Assembly (NCBI RefSeq): GCF_017591435.1
Contig: NC_059299.1
Span: 9,548,480-9,612,479, forward strand
Length of the DNA stretch: 64,000 bases
Source of the DNA: Portunus trituberculatus
Taxonomy: Eukaryota; Arthropoda; Malacostraca; Decapoda; Portunidae
Direction: 5' to 3'
Position numbers and translations under genes: made by a program. The notes below the pieces were generated by a model that was given only the letters and a program-made list of their open reading frames with translations, did not search any database and had not been told where the DNA came from. Positions 10,955 through 24,797 of the stretch are shown here, one piece after another (positions within the stretch are counted from its first letter, which is position 1; each line of letters begins with the position of its first letter).

Positions 10955-11192
10955 GGAGAAAGAGAGGCAGGGAGAGGGAGGCAGGGTCATGGTAGGGGAG
11001 GGTTGCGGAGTTGGGTAAGGGTAGGGTAGGGTAGGGAGGCAGGGGTTAGGTCTGGTTGCGGCTAGTGTATCTATTGCCACCTGTGTTTCGGAGTCACATG
11101 TGCGGCGTGTGGGTGTGCGTGGCGTCTTGCTGGATAGGGTAAGAGTGGATGTGTTGGCCTGCAGAGTGATGGAGTCAGGGCAACGCGATTAA

Positions 11193-11276
11193 TCCTTTCA
11201 ATACTAGGACGCATTTTTACCTTGAGATTTGTGTACGATTAGAATGACTATGGAAACGCGTCATGGTATTGAAGGG
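11193..11276 (+). mobile_element. TTAA-flanked MITE, short internally deleted copy
   Basis: An 84-bp element lies between two TTAA sites (11189-11192 and 11277-11280). It begins CCTTTCAATACTAGGACGC and ends GGTATTGAAGGG on the same strand, so the ends are inverted repeats. It shares its left part with the copy at 57097 and its right end with the other copies, but lacks most of the roughly 204-bp interior. No coding capacity. Confidence 0.8.
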
Positions 11277-11801
11277 TTAAAGAGACGATCGGGAAAGTAA
11301 GGTGATGGAAGAAAGATAAAGATGACGAGAAAAATAAAGAGAGGAAAGCAAAGAGGTGAGAAATACAGGGAGGAAGAGAAGAACAAATGAAGGAGAGGAG
11401 GACGAGGTGATGTAATCAGTGTATATAGAAAGACGAGGAAGGAGACGAGGAGGGGAAAGCAAGGTAATGGTTCCCGGGAAAGAAAAGGTCGCAGGGAAGG
11501 AAAAGCAAATGAAGAGGGCGAGGATGACGAGGAGAAGAAGGAAGTGTGTTTAGATGAGTAGGAAAAGAAGAGGAGGAAGCGGATGGAGTGTGGAAAGGCT
11601 TTCGTCACCTCTCTTCCCCTTGTTTGGGCGTGGCGATGCGATGGTCAGAACCCCTCATCCTACCCTCACCCCGCCCGCCATCCCGCAGCGCAGCCCTTTC
11701 TCCTTCCGCGCCCCTCCTTTACTGCACATCCTCAAACGAAGCTTCCTTCAGGCAACCTTTTTTAAAAATTTTCCCAGTTGGTGGAGGTTAGTTCACCGAC
11801 C

Positions 11802-11803
<2 letters not shown>

Positions 11804-11855
<52 letters not shown>

Positions 11856-12102
11856 TACACACGTCATCATCCCTCACACACACACTCACACACACGCACA
11901 CACGCCTCATCATCCTTCAATAGAGCATGGACAGTAAGACAAGAGCACATTCCATTGGAGCACCGCGAGAGAGCAGGTATATGAAAGGGGAACTCCCGCA
12001 GCAGAAGCCCCGCCCACCGGTACCACAGCCCACAGATGCGCCACGTGAGCCCGACTCGTCCCACACGTGCAACGACACACACACACACACACACACACAC
12101 AC
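11804..12102. repeat. (CA)n microsatellites
   Basis: (CA)n at 11804-11850, broken CA-rich sequence to 11905, and a second (AC)n at 12076-12102. Confidence 0.9.
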
Positions 12103-12207
12103 GTACACAAGTCTTGTTGCCAACACTAAAAACTATCGAAGTCTCTAGAAAACTCAAACGCGACACTCTCAACACTAACACTTGATGCTCCAGGCGGATA
12201 CATACTG

Positions 12208-12392
12208 TGGATTGGCTGCCGAACTCGACCGGTGATTGGTTCAGAGAGTTTTCCGGCCTCTTCATTGGTTGGTTAGGCTAAATCGTCCGCTGACTGGCCA
12301 GAGGAGTGCTGAGTGTGAGGTTTAGCAGAGATCAGTAGCATCCAGTTAGCGTGAAGTCAGCCCGATGTTCACTGATGGCTATATATAGAGAT
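12208..12392 (+). promoter_or_regulatory. Possible promoter: clustered CCAAT boxes and a TATA box
   Basis: ATTGG (CCAAT in reverse) occurs at 12211, 12235 and 12264 within 60 bp, with another at 12484. TATATATAG lies at about 12381-12389. The arrangement would suit a plus-strand start near 12415, yet no gene follows within several kilobases. The three ATTGG motifs could equally be the remains of a short tandem repeat. Treat as tentative. Confidence 0.25.
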
Positions 12393-12739
12393 GAGATAAT
12401 GGAAGCAACCACCCGCCCTCTCTAACGGCCACATTTACCTCTCCACTCGTCCATTTTCTTTTTGCTCCCCGCCGCAGGAGACTCATTGGTCAGTTGCCTT
12501 GCAGAAAACGAGTGACTGTTCCTTACTGATCGTGGGTGGAAAAGTTCAGTTGGTCATCTGATTCTCGCCTCACTCGCCTCGTGGTTCAGGTGAAACTTTC
12601 TCATGAAGCTTCTGTAGTTACTTTTTTCGAGCGGGAGAGGGTTCATTTATGCTCTTCACTTAGCTTAAAGGGTTCACTAGGCGCTGAATGCTCCTGTTGA
12701 CTTGGTGTGAAGAATCGAACATTTGGAGAAATGCGGTTG

Positions 12740-13270
12740 CTTTTTCTTATAAATATTCAAGAGCATTGTGATTAATAAGCTTGTGTGAAGAATGGAAAGA
12801 TTCGAACACTCTGGCATATGAGGTTCAGATTCCAGAAGTTCAAGTTTTTCCTCATAAGTATTCGGGTGTACTCTGATCAGTAAGCCTGTGTAGATTGACA
12901 GATTTGATCACTTACAGGTTTAGATTCCAAAGGTTCAGTTATCTTTCTTTGGTCAAATAAGAGTTGTTTTTTTATTTCAATTTTCCAGTGCATTCTGGTT
13001 ATCAAGCTTGTATGAACCGAAAACTTGGACAAAAGAGGTTCAGATTCTTATGCCGAGGTTCAATTTTGTTTTTGTCTCGTGATTTTTTCTTATAGGTATC
13101 CAAGTGCATTCTGATTAGCAAGCTTGTATAAAGGATATAAAGGATCGAACACCAAGCCAAAACATATTAAAATCCTAATAGAGAGGTTCAATTTTATTTT
13201 TTTGCTTCCAGACGATTTTTTGTTATAAGAGCTGGAGTGGATTTAGATCAGGAAGCTTTAGGATTTGATT
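12740..13270. repeat. Decayed tandem repeat, period about 105-130 bp, five units
   Basis: The landmark TTATAAGTATTC with GTGCATTCTGATTA and AAGCTTGT recurs near 12748, 12854, 12975, 13089 and 13222. A second landmark, GAGGTTCAGATTC or GAGGTTCAATTTT, lies between them. Divergence between units is high. Confidence 0.75.
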
Positions 13271-13489
13271 CACTCCTCGAAGGGTTCTGGTTTCGAGATG
13301 CACAGGTGGTCGTTTTAACAGTGTGTGATTGAATTCCTTTCTTTGCTATTCGTGCACTCATACAAGTAAAATAAATCGTATATAACTAAGAAAAAGGAGC
13401 CCAACGTAACACTAGGAAAAGAATTCGCATCTTCAGTGATTAAAAAAAAAAAAAATAAAACACTAATTGGCAAGAAGTGGTCTGCATCA

Positions 13490-13815
13490 GTGTAAACTCG
13501 TATTCTCATCAATATTGAGAAATTTAAACCTTGCTAAAAAAATAAACATGTATCACTGACCCTATCTACCCCCCCCTCCCACCAAAAAAAAAAAAAAAAA
13601 AAAAGTGAAGCTAAGTCATAAAAAGCCACATTATCTTAAACTCGTATTCTCAACACGCATCAATACATGAAACCTAAAACCTTAAAGAAAAAAAAAAAAT
13701 AAAGAAAAAGAAAAAGAAAAAAAATGAATGCAAATCAACAACTAAAAACACCAAATCATTAAAAAAATCCTTCACTATTAACTCGAATTCCCAACACACA
13801 TCAACACCAACAAGC
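13490..13815. repeat. Decayed tandem repeat, period about 140-145 bp, three units
   Basis: TAAACTCGTATTCTCA followed by CATCAA recurs at about 13493, 13638 and 13778 (last copy TTAACTCGAATTCCCA). Each unit also holds an expanded A-rich run. Confidence 0.7.
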
Positions 13816-14131
13816 TTAACAACACCTAAAACTTGGCGTCCTTGAATGTCAGAAGCACAGACCCTCAAAGACTCGAAGCCTCAACATTAATACCAGTTTC
13901 ACATCAAGGAGCCTTTACACCAACTTTTTCGTGGCTTCCTGAGTTCGAGCAACGACCGGACGCAATATCCTTCGTGTCAGGGAGGAATGCTGGGAAGGAC
14001 TCGGGTCGGTGTGAAGGACAGACTTGTTGGCCACAGGACTGAGGGTCAAGTTACGGCCGTGCGCTTTCTTGTTGCCACGAAAAGTAATATTACTCTGCTT
14101 CGTGTGGCTCAGGTGTGTTACGCCAAGCCGG

Positions 14132-14240
14132 GTGTGTGTGTGTGTGTGTGTGTGTGATTTTTTTTTATAGGGGATATCATTAAAACTTTCATACATTTGC
14201 TTTCTCTTCTGTTTTAACTCTTGGCACACAAACACACACT

Positions 14241-14289
<49 letters not shown>

Positions 14290-14398
14290 TATGATCTCCA
14301 AACTACCATCTAACTACCATCTAGCCACCATCACCACCACTACCACCATCACCACCACCACCACCACCACTACCACCATCACCACCACCACCACCACC
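14132..14398. repeat. (GT)n, (AC)n and (CAC/CAT)n cluster
   Basis: (GT)n at 14132-14156, (AC)n at 14250-14286 and an imperfect CAC/TAC/CAT triplet run at 14326-14398. The (GT)n and (AC)n arms are inverted relative to each other. Confidence 0.9.
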
Positions 14399-14689
14399 CC
14401 AACAGCTGCAAACTCAAACTACATCATGAAAAACGAAAAAAGAAATCCTAAAAACCGCCGTAGCGACAAGGCAGCTCCTACTGGTTTCTGGTTGTGTGCC
14501 GCTGCTGCCAGAGAACCAGTTGGAGCAAGACGCAGTTTCAACGGCACGTGGCGTCCTCTAGTTGCACTTTGGACAGTCAGCGAACTCCATCGCTTTGACG
14601 GCAGGCGCTAGTTGGAGTGCAAAGGGATAAAAAAGAAGAAAATGACAGAAAGTGAGGAGAGAAAAACAACGTAGCAGGAATAATAGGAA

Positions 14690-15010
14690 CAGGAGAGACG
14701 TAGCAAAGGCAAGGAGTAACAGCAGGAGATGAGAAGCAGGTTTTAGAAGATAACAGAAGCAGTAGTAGAATGATAAGTAACAACAGGAGATAAGAAACAG
14801 ATGTTAGGACAGTAAGAAAGTTACATGCATTAGAAGTAACAACAGGAGAGAAGCAGCAGGTGTTGAGGAGGTGAAGTTAAGGAGAAAAGCAGTACAGAAG
14901 TAGAAGTAGCAGGGTTGGAGGATAGATAGATAGAGAACAGGTGGCAGAAGAAAGTTAGAAGCAGAAGAGAAGTAGGAGGTATTAAAAGCAGTAGTAGCAG
15001 GAGACGAGGA
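14690..15010. repeat. Decayed purine-rich tandem repeat
   Basis: AGTAACA(G)CAGGAGA with GAGAAGCAGG(T)GTT recurs at about 14716, 14777 and 14830, with weaker copies to 15005. No open frame with protein-like composition follows it. Confidence 0.55.
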
Positions 15011-15253
15011 GCAAGTGTAAAGGAGGAAGATGGAAAAAAAGGATGAGGCTGGGAGAGAAATAGGTGATTGTTCAGATTTTCGGCATTGTTCTGGTAATAA
15101 GCCCGCCATATACGACCACGCTATCCCTCAAGACACGAGGCAAGGAGATCCGAGGAACACAATGCAGAGAAGAACAAGAAAAGCGAAAAAAACAACTGTA
15201 CCAAAGAAAGAACAAAAAGTAACAAGAAAATATGAAGAAAATAAAGAAAAAAC

Positions 15254-15467
<214 letters not shown>

Positions 15468-15725
15468 ACAAGACCAACCAAGCTAACAGATCTAACTGGA
15501 GCAAGTAATGAAGAAGATGATGAGGAAAAAATTAACCTGTTTTCTTCTCTTTCTCCTCTCCCTCTCCCTCACCTACTCTCTCTCTCTCTCCCTCCTAATC
15601 AAAGCTAAACCAAGTGGCATGTTATCTGTTGCAAGCGCTAAGAGGCCCAGCAAGCAACCTTCACCCTCCTTTCTCCCTCTCTCTTCGTATGCTATAACTT
15701 CTACGCAGCACTTCTACTACTTTCA

Positions 15726-15905
15726 AAAGCCTCTGGTTGAAATCGAGTGTTTAAAGGGAGTTTTTACGGCTATAGTGACAGCTTAACTAGATTTCTACAT
15801 TACTAATAGGAGAAACAGTCTTCGGAAGCTGTCTAAACATCTCTGTGGTCTTTGAAAATAGTCGTGGCGAAAGAGAGAGAGCAAAGGCTTTCGGAATATG
15901 GAGCT
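15726..15905 (+). repeat. Dispersed repeat family A, copy 1 (empty MITE site)
   Basis: It aligns by eye with 57064-57430: AAAGCCTCTGGTTGAA, then GTTTAAAGGGAGTTTTTACG, GAGAAACAGTCTT and CATCTCTGTGGTCTTTGAAA followed by ATAGTCGTGG. At 15751-15754 it has an uninterrupted TTAA exactly where the copy at 57064 carries a MITE. The family is unnamed here, and no coding sequence is visible. Confidence 0.75.
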
Positions 15906-16361
15906 AAGTGAATATCGACTACCTTGTTACACGCTGACCCTCGTCCTCCGCTGCGGGACAAACTGGTTCTGGTCCTCGAAATCCCAAAGTAACCTAACTC
16001 TCGGTGGTTCTGCTGTTGGAGGTCACGTGGTCAGACATACGAAGAGAGGGAGGGGGAGAGAGTAAGACAGATGAAATGATACATGTGCTCTGCCACGTGT
16101 ACTCCTGACGGCTTCTTGTAACTTCCATTGTGGTTATAGACGTAAACTGAACGAATGAGTGGCCGTAGCAACACACGAGTAGTACCATCAGATATTTCGA
16201 AGATTTTTGAAACACCGCGAGAAGAAATGGAAAGAACGTCAAATTAAAAAAAGAGACATTGATAAATAACTACAAAACCAGAATGAAAAAAAGAGGAGAA
16301 GGAAAAGATTGAATAGTTGTGGTGGTGTTGTGATATTTCTCGTGTTCTTAATTGAAACAAC

Positions 16362-16828
<467 letters not shown>

Positions 16829-17007
16829 AAATAACCTTTAGTGGTGAGTTTCGTGCGACAGACAGACAATTACAGCCCAGTCTTACTCAATTTCTACATA
16901 AAAAAACAAAAACGAAAAGGAAAAGAAGAAAAAAAGACGTGAGGGGGAAAAACATGAAACGTCACTGACATCCGCTAAGCTAAGGTCAATTTTTCTGTTT
17001 TTAATTG

Positions 17008-17010
<3 letters not shown>

Positions 17011-17076
<66 letters not shown>

Positions 17077-17126
17077 CTTCTATTGTATGCGTTTGTCTGT
17101 CATTCTGTCTGTCCGTCTGTCCGTAT

Positions 17127-17183
<57 letters not shown>

Positions 17184-17264
17184 GACGGGGGACGGTATCT
17201 ACAGCATAATTTCAGCACAAAAGAAGCAAAAAACAAACATACTCATATGCACGACAAAAAATAC

Positions 17265-17349
<85 letters not shown>

Positions 17350-17458
17350 CTCAAGGTAAAAGCAACACCTTCAGGTAGCCAGGTGCTCCTGTTACCTGTG
17401 GAAATGTCACGCAGGAGAAGGAGGAGGAGGAGGAGGAGGAGGAGGAGGAGGAGGAGAG
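17011..17458. repeat. Compound microsatellites (TC)n, (CA)n, (GT)n, (GGA)n
   Basis: (TC)n at 17011-17073, (CA)n at 17128-17176, (GT)n at 17269-17346 and (GGA)n at 17417-17457. Confidence 0.95.
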
Positions 17459-17639
17459 GACCGTTCATCCAAAAGATCTTCACCTCTTCACTCTTCTATA
17501 AACAAACTTTCCTCTAAATCACTAAAGTTTTTATAAAGATTCCCCGAGTTTTTTTTATAAGTATTCATATTTTTCCCCTTTTCAAAATATCTTAAGCTTT
17601 ATCAGACTTGCCAATTAATTAAACTTTCCTCCACAAATC

Positions 17640-18479
17640 TTTTCTTAGCTTTCCCTCAAATTCCCTCAACTTTCCTTCAGGTTTCCTCAAGTTTCCTCCA
17701 AGACTCTCCCAAGTTTCTTCCAAATACCCTTTAAGTTTCCCTCAAGTTATGCAGCGGTTCATTTCCCTCCAGACCAGTGATGGGTGGGGGGGGGGCGCGT
17801 GAGGATGTTGGGGGTGACGAGAGAGGGAGATGAAAGGGGGGTAAGGATGTGCGGGCGTGAGGGCGCGGCACCGTTGTAATAGATGCCAAAAACACGTTAC
17901 CTTCTTGCCTGTTGCCTTCATTGTGCCGTTGAGGGGGAAGGAGGAGGGGGAGGGGGAGGAGGAAGAGGAGGAGGAGGAGGAGGAGACATGCCACTCTGCA
18001 CGTATCACACAATTCAACTCAACATTTAACAGAATACAATTATTATTCAGATCTCAGCGCAGCCCCCCAAACTCCTATTCTACCCTCCTCTTCCTTCTCC
18101 TTCCTCCTCCTCCTCCTCCTCCTCCTCCTCCTCCTCCTCCTCTTCCTCCTCTTCGTCTTCTTTCTCTTCCTCCCTCCTTCTCATCATCATCTTCCCTTTC
18201 GCCCTCTTTCATAATACAAACATCACATTTTTCTCCTTCCTCCTGTTTCCTCATTATGTTATATCTTCCTGTTCCTCTTTTTCTCTTTCTCCCTCCTCCT
18301 CCTCCTCCATCGCGTCCTCCTTTTTCCTTCTTTTATAACTCCAAACATCACATTTTTTCCCTTTTCCCCTGTTTCCTCATCATATTATCTCCATTTTCCC
18401 TCCTTGACCACCACCACTACCACTGCCATCACCAACACCATTACCACCACTAACAACAACAACACACTACCTTATCCAT

Positions 18480-18537
<58 letters not shown>

Positions 18538-18540
18538 CTC
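17640..18540. repeat. Pyrimidine/purine low-complexity region with (GGA)n, (CCT)n and (TC)n
   Basis: TTTCCCTCAAGTTTCC-type units are tandemly repeated at 17640-17750 (about 15-20 bp each). GGA-rich sequence follows at 17936-17986, (CCT)n at 18093-18142 and (TC)n at 18488-18533. ACATCACATTTTT(T)C with CCTGTTTCCTCAT recurs at about 18220-18255 and 18347-18381, a duplicate spaced about 126 bp. Confidence 0.8.
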
Positions 18541-18845
18541 GCTCCCGTTGCTCTCAAAACAAAGTCAACGTTTAATTTTTTCCCTCAACTCACGGCGTCT
18601 TTGGCAAGGATTCTCGTGTGTCTCAGAATAGCAACACTCGGAAGGTTACGGCTGTGCACTCCCTACAAAGATCAGGGTAACACAGACACACAGACGCACA
18701 GACGCAGAGACACAGGGGGCACAGCAGGGTGGGCTAAATATGTGACGCCCTTCGTGACGCCCTTTTAACGCCCTTGCGACGAGATGCGGGCGAAGAAAGG
18801 TCCGGGTCATTGTACAAACGGATTTAAGGGTTCTGCAGGGCGTGG

Positions 18846-18912
<67 letters not shown>

Positions 18913-18941
18913 GAGAGGGGGATGCTGAAGGAAGCTTTGTG

Positions 18942-19030
<89 letters not shown>

Positions 19031-19125
19031 CACCACCTTCAGTACCACAAATACCTTCACCACTACCACTATCACCACCACCACCACCACCACCACCACC
19101 ACCACCACCACCACCACCACCACCA
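18846..19125. repeat. Compound microsatellite (GT)n, (AGT)n, (CCA)n
   Basis: (GT)n at 18846-18909, (AGT)n at 18943-19030 and (CCA)n at 19074-19125. Open frames over it encode only homopolymers. Confidence 0.97.
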
Positions 19126-19267
19126 CTAGGCCACATAAATATCTAGACTTCTAATGTTCATCCAACCTTTGACATTTGTGGGAGTCTTGTACGCCTGCCC
19201 GCCTCACCCCGCGCCGCGCTCACCCTTGCCTATTATTCTGCCCTGGGCTGGCAAACATTTGCAAACA

Positions 19268-19323
<56 letters not shown>

Positions 19324-19419
19324 GAAAATGCCTAAAATTCCTGGAGCGTTTTCCTAAAAAAAAAAGCAAGAAAAAACACAGCAAAAGATGACTCAAAGAT
19401 TACAAAATATCTTGGTGCC

Positions 19420-19490
<71 letters not shown>

Positions 19491-19531
19491 GAGAGAGAGA
19501 CGAGAGAGAAAGACAGACAAGGCGGAACTAG

Positions 19532-19590
<59 letters not shown>

Positions 19591-19916
19591 TCATGTCTCA
19601 GTGTCCTATCTGGTTGAGTGCAGGGACATCTGGACAAGAACGTGAGTGAAGAGAGTTTGGACAGAGTGAGGACGACAAGGATGGATGGGAGGGGACAGAA
19701 AGGAACACACAGGAAGGACAAACAGAGACAGACATATTGCTGGTCCTTGCGAGGCTGTAATAAGGAGGAGGACGAAGAGAAGGAAGAAGGAGAGGAGGAG
19801 CGGAGAGGAGGAAAGACATAGAGAAAGAGAGAGATGATATTGACAGAGAAAGACAAAGAGACAGAAAAAAATCTTAAGACACAAACAGACAGGCAATTAG
19901 GAGCACAAAGACAGGA

Positions 19917-19957
<41 letters not shown>

Positions 19958-20015
19958 CAGACAGACAGACAGACAGACAGATAGACAAAGACACAGACAG
20001 GCAGACACACAGGCA
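19268..20015. repeat. (AC)n, (GA)n, (CA)n and (AGAC)n microsatellites
   Basis: (AC)n at 19268-19317, (GA)n at 19420-19488, (CA)n at 19534-19587 and (AGAC)n at 19917-20000 within wider AGACAG-rich sequence from 19840. Confidence 0.95.
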
Positions 20016-20308
20016 CCAAAAGAATGCAAGGAAGAACAATGTCACTTAATTCCTCGGGTTTTCATTCTTTCAAAACATTAAGTTCACAGCGACATTTCAA
20101 GCTTCAGAGACTTAGATCAAGCTTACGACATTTCTACACGCCCTTGCACGTCTTCCTCACGTCCTCCAACCCCCCCAGACACAACCCCGCGTCTTGGTAT
20201 GAGCGCCCTTCATTTCATCCCCATCGCACGCCTTACTGATCACGAAAATGTCATACAGTAACTACAAATTCAGCACACATAGCCACTGTATCCTTGTAGC
20301 GTTCTTAA

Positions 20309-20512
20309 TCCCTTCAGTGCTATGATGCGTTTTTATATTCATTCTACCTACTAATTGGTGATTTCATACAGATTCAGAAACTTATGTGGGGATTAAAATC
20401 GTGAAGACTCTTGCCATTAATCTTCTGATCTCCATAGACTCTTGTTAATGTAAATAAAATCGTCTAATGATACCCAAACTCATGGTAAAAATGCATCCCA
20501 GTACTGAAAGGG
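20309..20512 (+). mobile_element. TTAA-flanked MITE, full-length copy (204 bp)
   Basis: The element is flanked by TTAA at 20305-20308 and 20513-20516. The left end TCCCTTCAGTGCTATGATGC and right end GCATCCCAGTACTGAAAGGG are inverted repeats of about 20 bp. The interior matches the copies at 55282 (same orientation) and 57097 (opposite orientation), including CAGAAACT(T/C)ATGTGGG and GCCATTAATCTTCT. The TTAA target and CCYTT end resemble piggyBac-type non-autonomous elements. No transposase is encoded. Confidence 0.85.
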
Positions 20513-20519
20513 TTAAAAT

Positions 20520-20765
20520 ACCTTCTCTGTATCCTTATAGCATCCATATCTCATCCATACACTCACAAAAAATCATCTCAATAGCTTCTCTTCCCTTCTA
20601 TAGCATCCAGAGCCCACCCATACATTCCCCACATTCACAAAATATCTCTTCATTCCAACAACATCCTTTTAACATTATTCTTCCATCTTAACAACATCCA
20701 CATACACTCTACATTGACAAAACACATCCTCACCACCACAACATCCTTTTATGAGCATCCCTACA
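20520..20765. repeat. Decayed tandem repeat of CATCC/CACAAAA units
   Basis: About four loosely similar units of 60-75 bp carry ATAGCATCC or ACAACATCC, CATACAC and CACAAAA landmarks between 20530 and 20760. Confidence 0.5.
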
Positions 20766-21704
20766 TCACCACACACTCTCCAGATGTCCCGAGTCCTAAC
20801 CCCTTGAGAAACATTTGCAGCTTCCCACGCTTTGCACGGACATTAAGTGACTAAGTGGCGTGGGGGTGAGGACTGCTTACAAATTCAATGCTCCCCTTTA
20901 TTTACCACCTTGCATGACGCCCCTCTCCTCCAACGCATTCACGATATACTTGCACACTTACCCACACTTGTCCACATCTGCCCTCCCCTCGCCTCCTTGT
21001 CCCGTCTACCTAGCGGTCTGTGTTGTGTCTTTGTGAGCACGTCTTAAGTTCAGGGTCGCTGGTGGTGGTGTGGCCCTGGGTGTGGGGTGTGGCGTGGGTC
21101 CTGAGGTGCGTGTGGGACTACTGGCTAAGGTGATGTAGGTTATGGCGTGTGTGTGTCTGGGTTAGGTTGGTGTTTTGAAGTGAGGTAATGTGGTGTGTGT
21201 AGGTATTATTTGTAGTGATGGTGAGACGCAGGTAGTGAGATGAGTGATAAGAATAAGGGGAGATATGAAGTAACAGATCTTTCCTTTTCCTTTGTATTCT
21301 TCTTTCTCAGTCTCTTCTAACCTTCCCTTATCTTCCCTCCTTCTTACTTCCCTGTTTATCTTTCGTTTCATCCTGCCTCTCTTCCTTCCTTCACTTGGAG
21401 GGCAGGTGTGAGGGAGGAACACGTGGCGAGGGCAAGAGAGAAATGACCTTAAAGAACTTCTGTCCCGTAGGTGTTGCAAGTGTTTTTTTCCTTATCTTTT
21501 TTTTACCTTTTTTTTTTTTTACCATAAAGGTTGTGGTAGTGGTGGTGGTGGTGGTGGTGGTGATATTAATAGACATGCTACCTTCTGTCTCTCCCCCCCC
21601 CTCTCTCTCTCTCCTGGTCTTTCCCCTCACTTACATCCTGCCTCTCTTCTTAGTATACATTAAATAGAACCACCTTCTTTACTTTCCTTCTTTTCCATCT
21701 CCCT

Positions 21705-22085
21705 CGTAGCTTTTTGAAAGAGGCTCGCAACAAACACTAAGCTTCACACACTCCTTCTTTCTTTGTGGTCGTTTGTGCCTCCTCCCAGCTTCCTATAAGA
21801 ATGTGTTCATTAGTCGGTAATAATAATAACCTGCTGATCGTGCAGCTTATGAAAGAGACCCTTAAAAAGTAATTAACGCACTAGTATCTGTTTCTTTCTT
21901 TGTGTTCGTTTGAGGTGCCTCCCAGCTTCCCTATACAGTGTTATTTGGTTAATTAGTAGCAGTTTTAATCATCTGATCTAATTATGAAACAGCCTCGTAA
22001 TTTTTTGTCCTTTTGTGTTCGTGTGTGGTTCCCCATATCTTTACAGAGTTTGTTAGCTGCAGTGTTAATCAGCTGATCCGCGCCT
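21705..22085. repeat. Decayed tandem repeat, period about 115-137 bp, three units
   Basis: TTTGTG(G/T)TCGTTTG with CCTCCCAGCTTCC(T)ATA recurs at about 21760, 21898 and (weaker) 22012. Each is followed by a GTTNATTAG block and CTGATC. Upstream, 21540-21561 carries (GGT)n. Confidence 0.7.
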
Positions 22086-22274
22086 CGCCCTGCCCAGGTA
22101 AGGCCCAGGTAAACACGCGTACGTACCTCACCTGAAGGCGCCAAGGTTACTGAGTCATTCGTCCTCGTCTTCTCCCCCCCCCACCCTGCTCTCCCTCTCT
22201 CCTCTCGCTCATAAGCCTCCCTCAGCTACACCTGTCTGCTGCTCAAACACCTTCCCGTTGTTTTAGAATGTATG

Positions 22275-22277
<3 letters not shown>

Positions 22278-22332
<55 letters not shown>
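22278..22332. repeat. (GT)n microsatellite
   Basis: About 27 GT units; the flanks are not coding. Confidence 0.97.
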
Positions 22333-22333
<1 letters not shown>

Positions 22334-22609
22334 CAGGATAAGATTCAATTTACACTACTACACTCTTTCCTATAACATCCTGAGTTATTTAAATTATTCA
22401 TCAACTCTTTACCCTTTACACTTGTTTACCTGTCTACCTGCACTGTTCTATGCACCACCATCACCATCATCACCGTCATCACCGTCATTCACTCTTCTAA
22501 TCTGCACCATTTCTTCCACTTCATTCACCTTCCTTCTCTCCATCTCTAATCTCCCTCACACCAAACCTAACCACACCCGCGCCTTCCCTTCACCACACCT
22601 CCTCCGGTT

Positions 22610-23352
<743 letters not shown>

Positions 23353-24083
23353 ATAAGCAAAAAGGAAGGTAATCTAACTCTCAGCTCCCATAACACGGAA
23401 GCGCCTCGCAGTGGTCCCTTGTTATTCAGTATTCAGGAACCTGTCAGCGGGCCACACTCACCCAGCCCAACCAAGCCCAGCCTAGCCTTGCCCCGCCTCA
23501 CACCTACCCTTCTTGTGCCTATCAGTTACCGCCTCATATCTGTCTCATGTCACTCTCACCACCTTTCACCTTATACTTTACCCCGTTGTGGTTTTACTTG
23601 TTTTTATTGGTGTTTGTTGTTTTAAGTGTTTTTTGTCTAGTTATGGTTAAGTTGTTCTAGGTTTTCTTGCTCGTGTTTGGGCTTATTCTTTATGTTCCGT
23701 GTTTTTTTATGTGTATTTATGTTCCTTGCGCTTATTATCATGTCAATTTTGTCAGCCATACCTATCCTAGTACTTCTATACTTATACATGTTAACTATCA
23801 GTATAATATAATTCTTCACGATTCATATTCTACCTCTCATCTTACCTCCGCTAGTACATATACAATCATACTTATATTTATCACCTCTCTGCCTCACTGT
23901 CTCTCTTCCTCTCACTTCGCCCTCCCCACATACCTTTCCCCTCACCCCTCACCTCCCTCTCCGTAAGTCACTAAAGGGCAGAGTTACGCAGGTATTTCCC
24001 AATCATGTGAATATAATACCTTGCCAACACGGTGTGAGTTTGTGTATTGACGGAAACACTTGCAATGGAATGTGGCGATTAAT

Positions 24084-24380
24084 ATTACTACTGGTGGTGG
24101 TGGTGGTGGTGGTACTGGTGGTGGTGGTGTTGCCTTGTCTTAATACCGCAGTTTTCTCACGAGACTTGATTCTGTTTCTCATATTAATGACAGTGGTGGT
24201 GGTGGTGGTGGAGGTGGTGGTGGTGGTGGTGGTGGCGGTGGTGGTGGTGATGGGGATAGGGGTGCTACTACTGTTACTACTACGACTTTTATAACTTTGG
24301 ATGTACTGTTATTGCTACTACTACTACCACCACCACCACCACCAACACCAACAGTAACAACAACAACAACAACAAGAGGA
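24084..24380. repeat. (GGT)n arrays and an AAC-rich tract
   Basis: Interrupted GGT triplets occur at 24094-24130 and 24193-24249, CAC triplets at 24325-24345 and ACA triplets at 24356-24373. The GGT and CAC runs are inverted relative to each other. Confidence 0.85.
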
Positions 24381-24548
24381 AACCAATTATAACATTTAAA
24401 AAAAACAGAGAAGGGGAGAAAGTAAGAAAAAGTATAACAATAAATACATAACAACGATAATATGAGAGCACAAAAGGAGAAAAATATAATAGTGATAATA
24501 TATATAATCCGCTAAATCCTGTTCAATGTGGGATATTTTCTTTCCTGC

Positions 24549-24797
<249 letters not shown>

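Noticed and set aside
11010..11040. GGGTA-type repeats that might be telomeric
   Set aside because: There are only a few imperfect units next to a (GA)n array. The arthropod telomere unit TTAGG is not repeated here.
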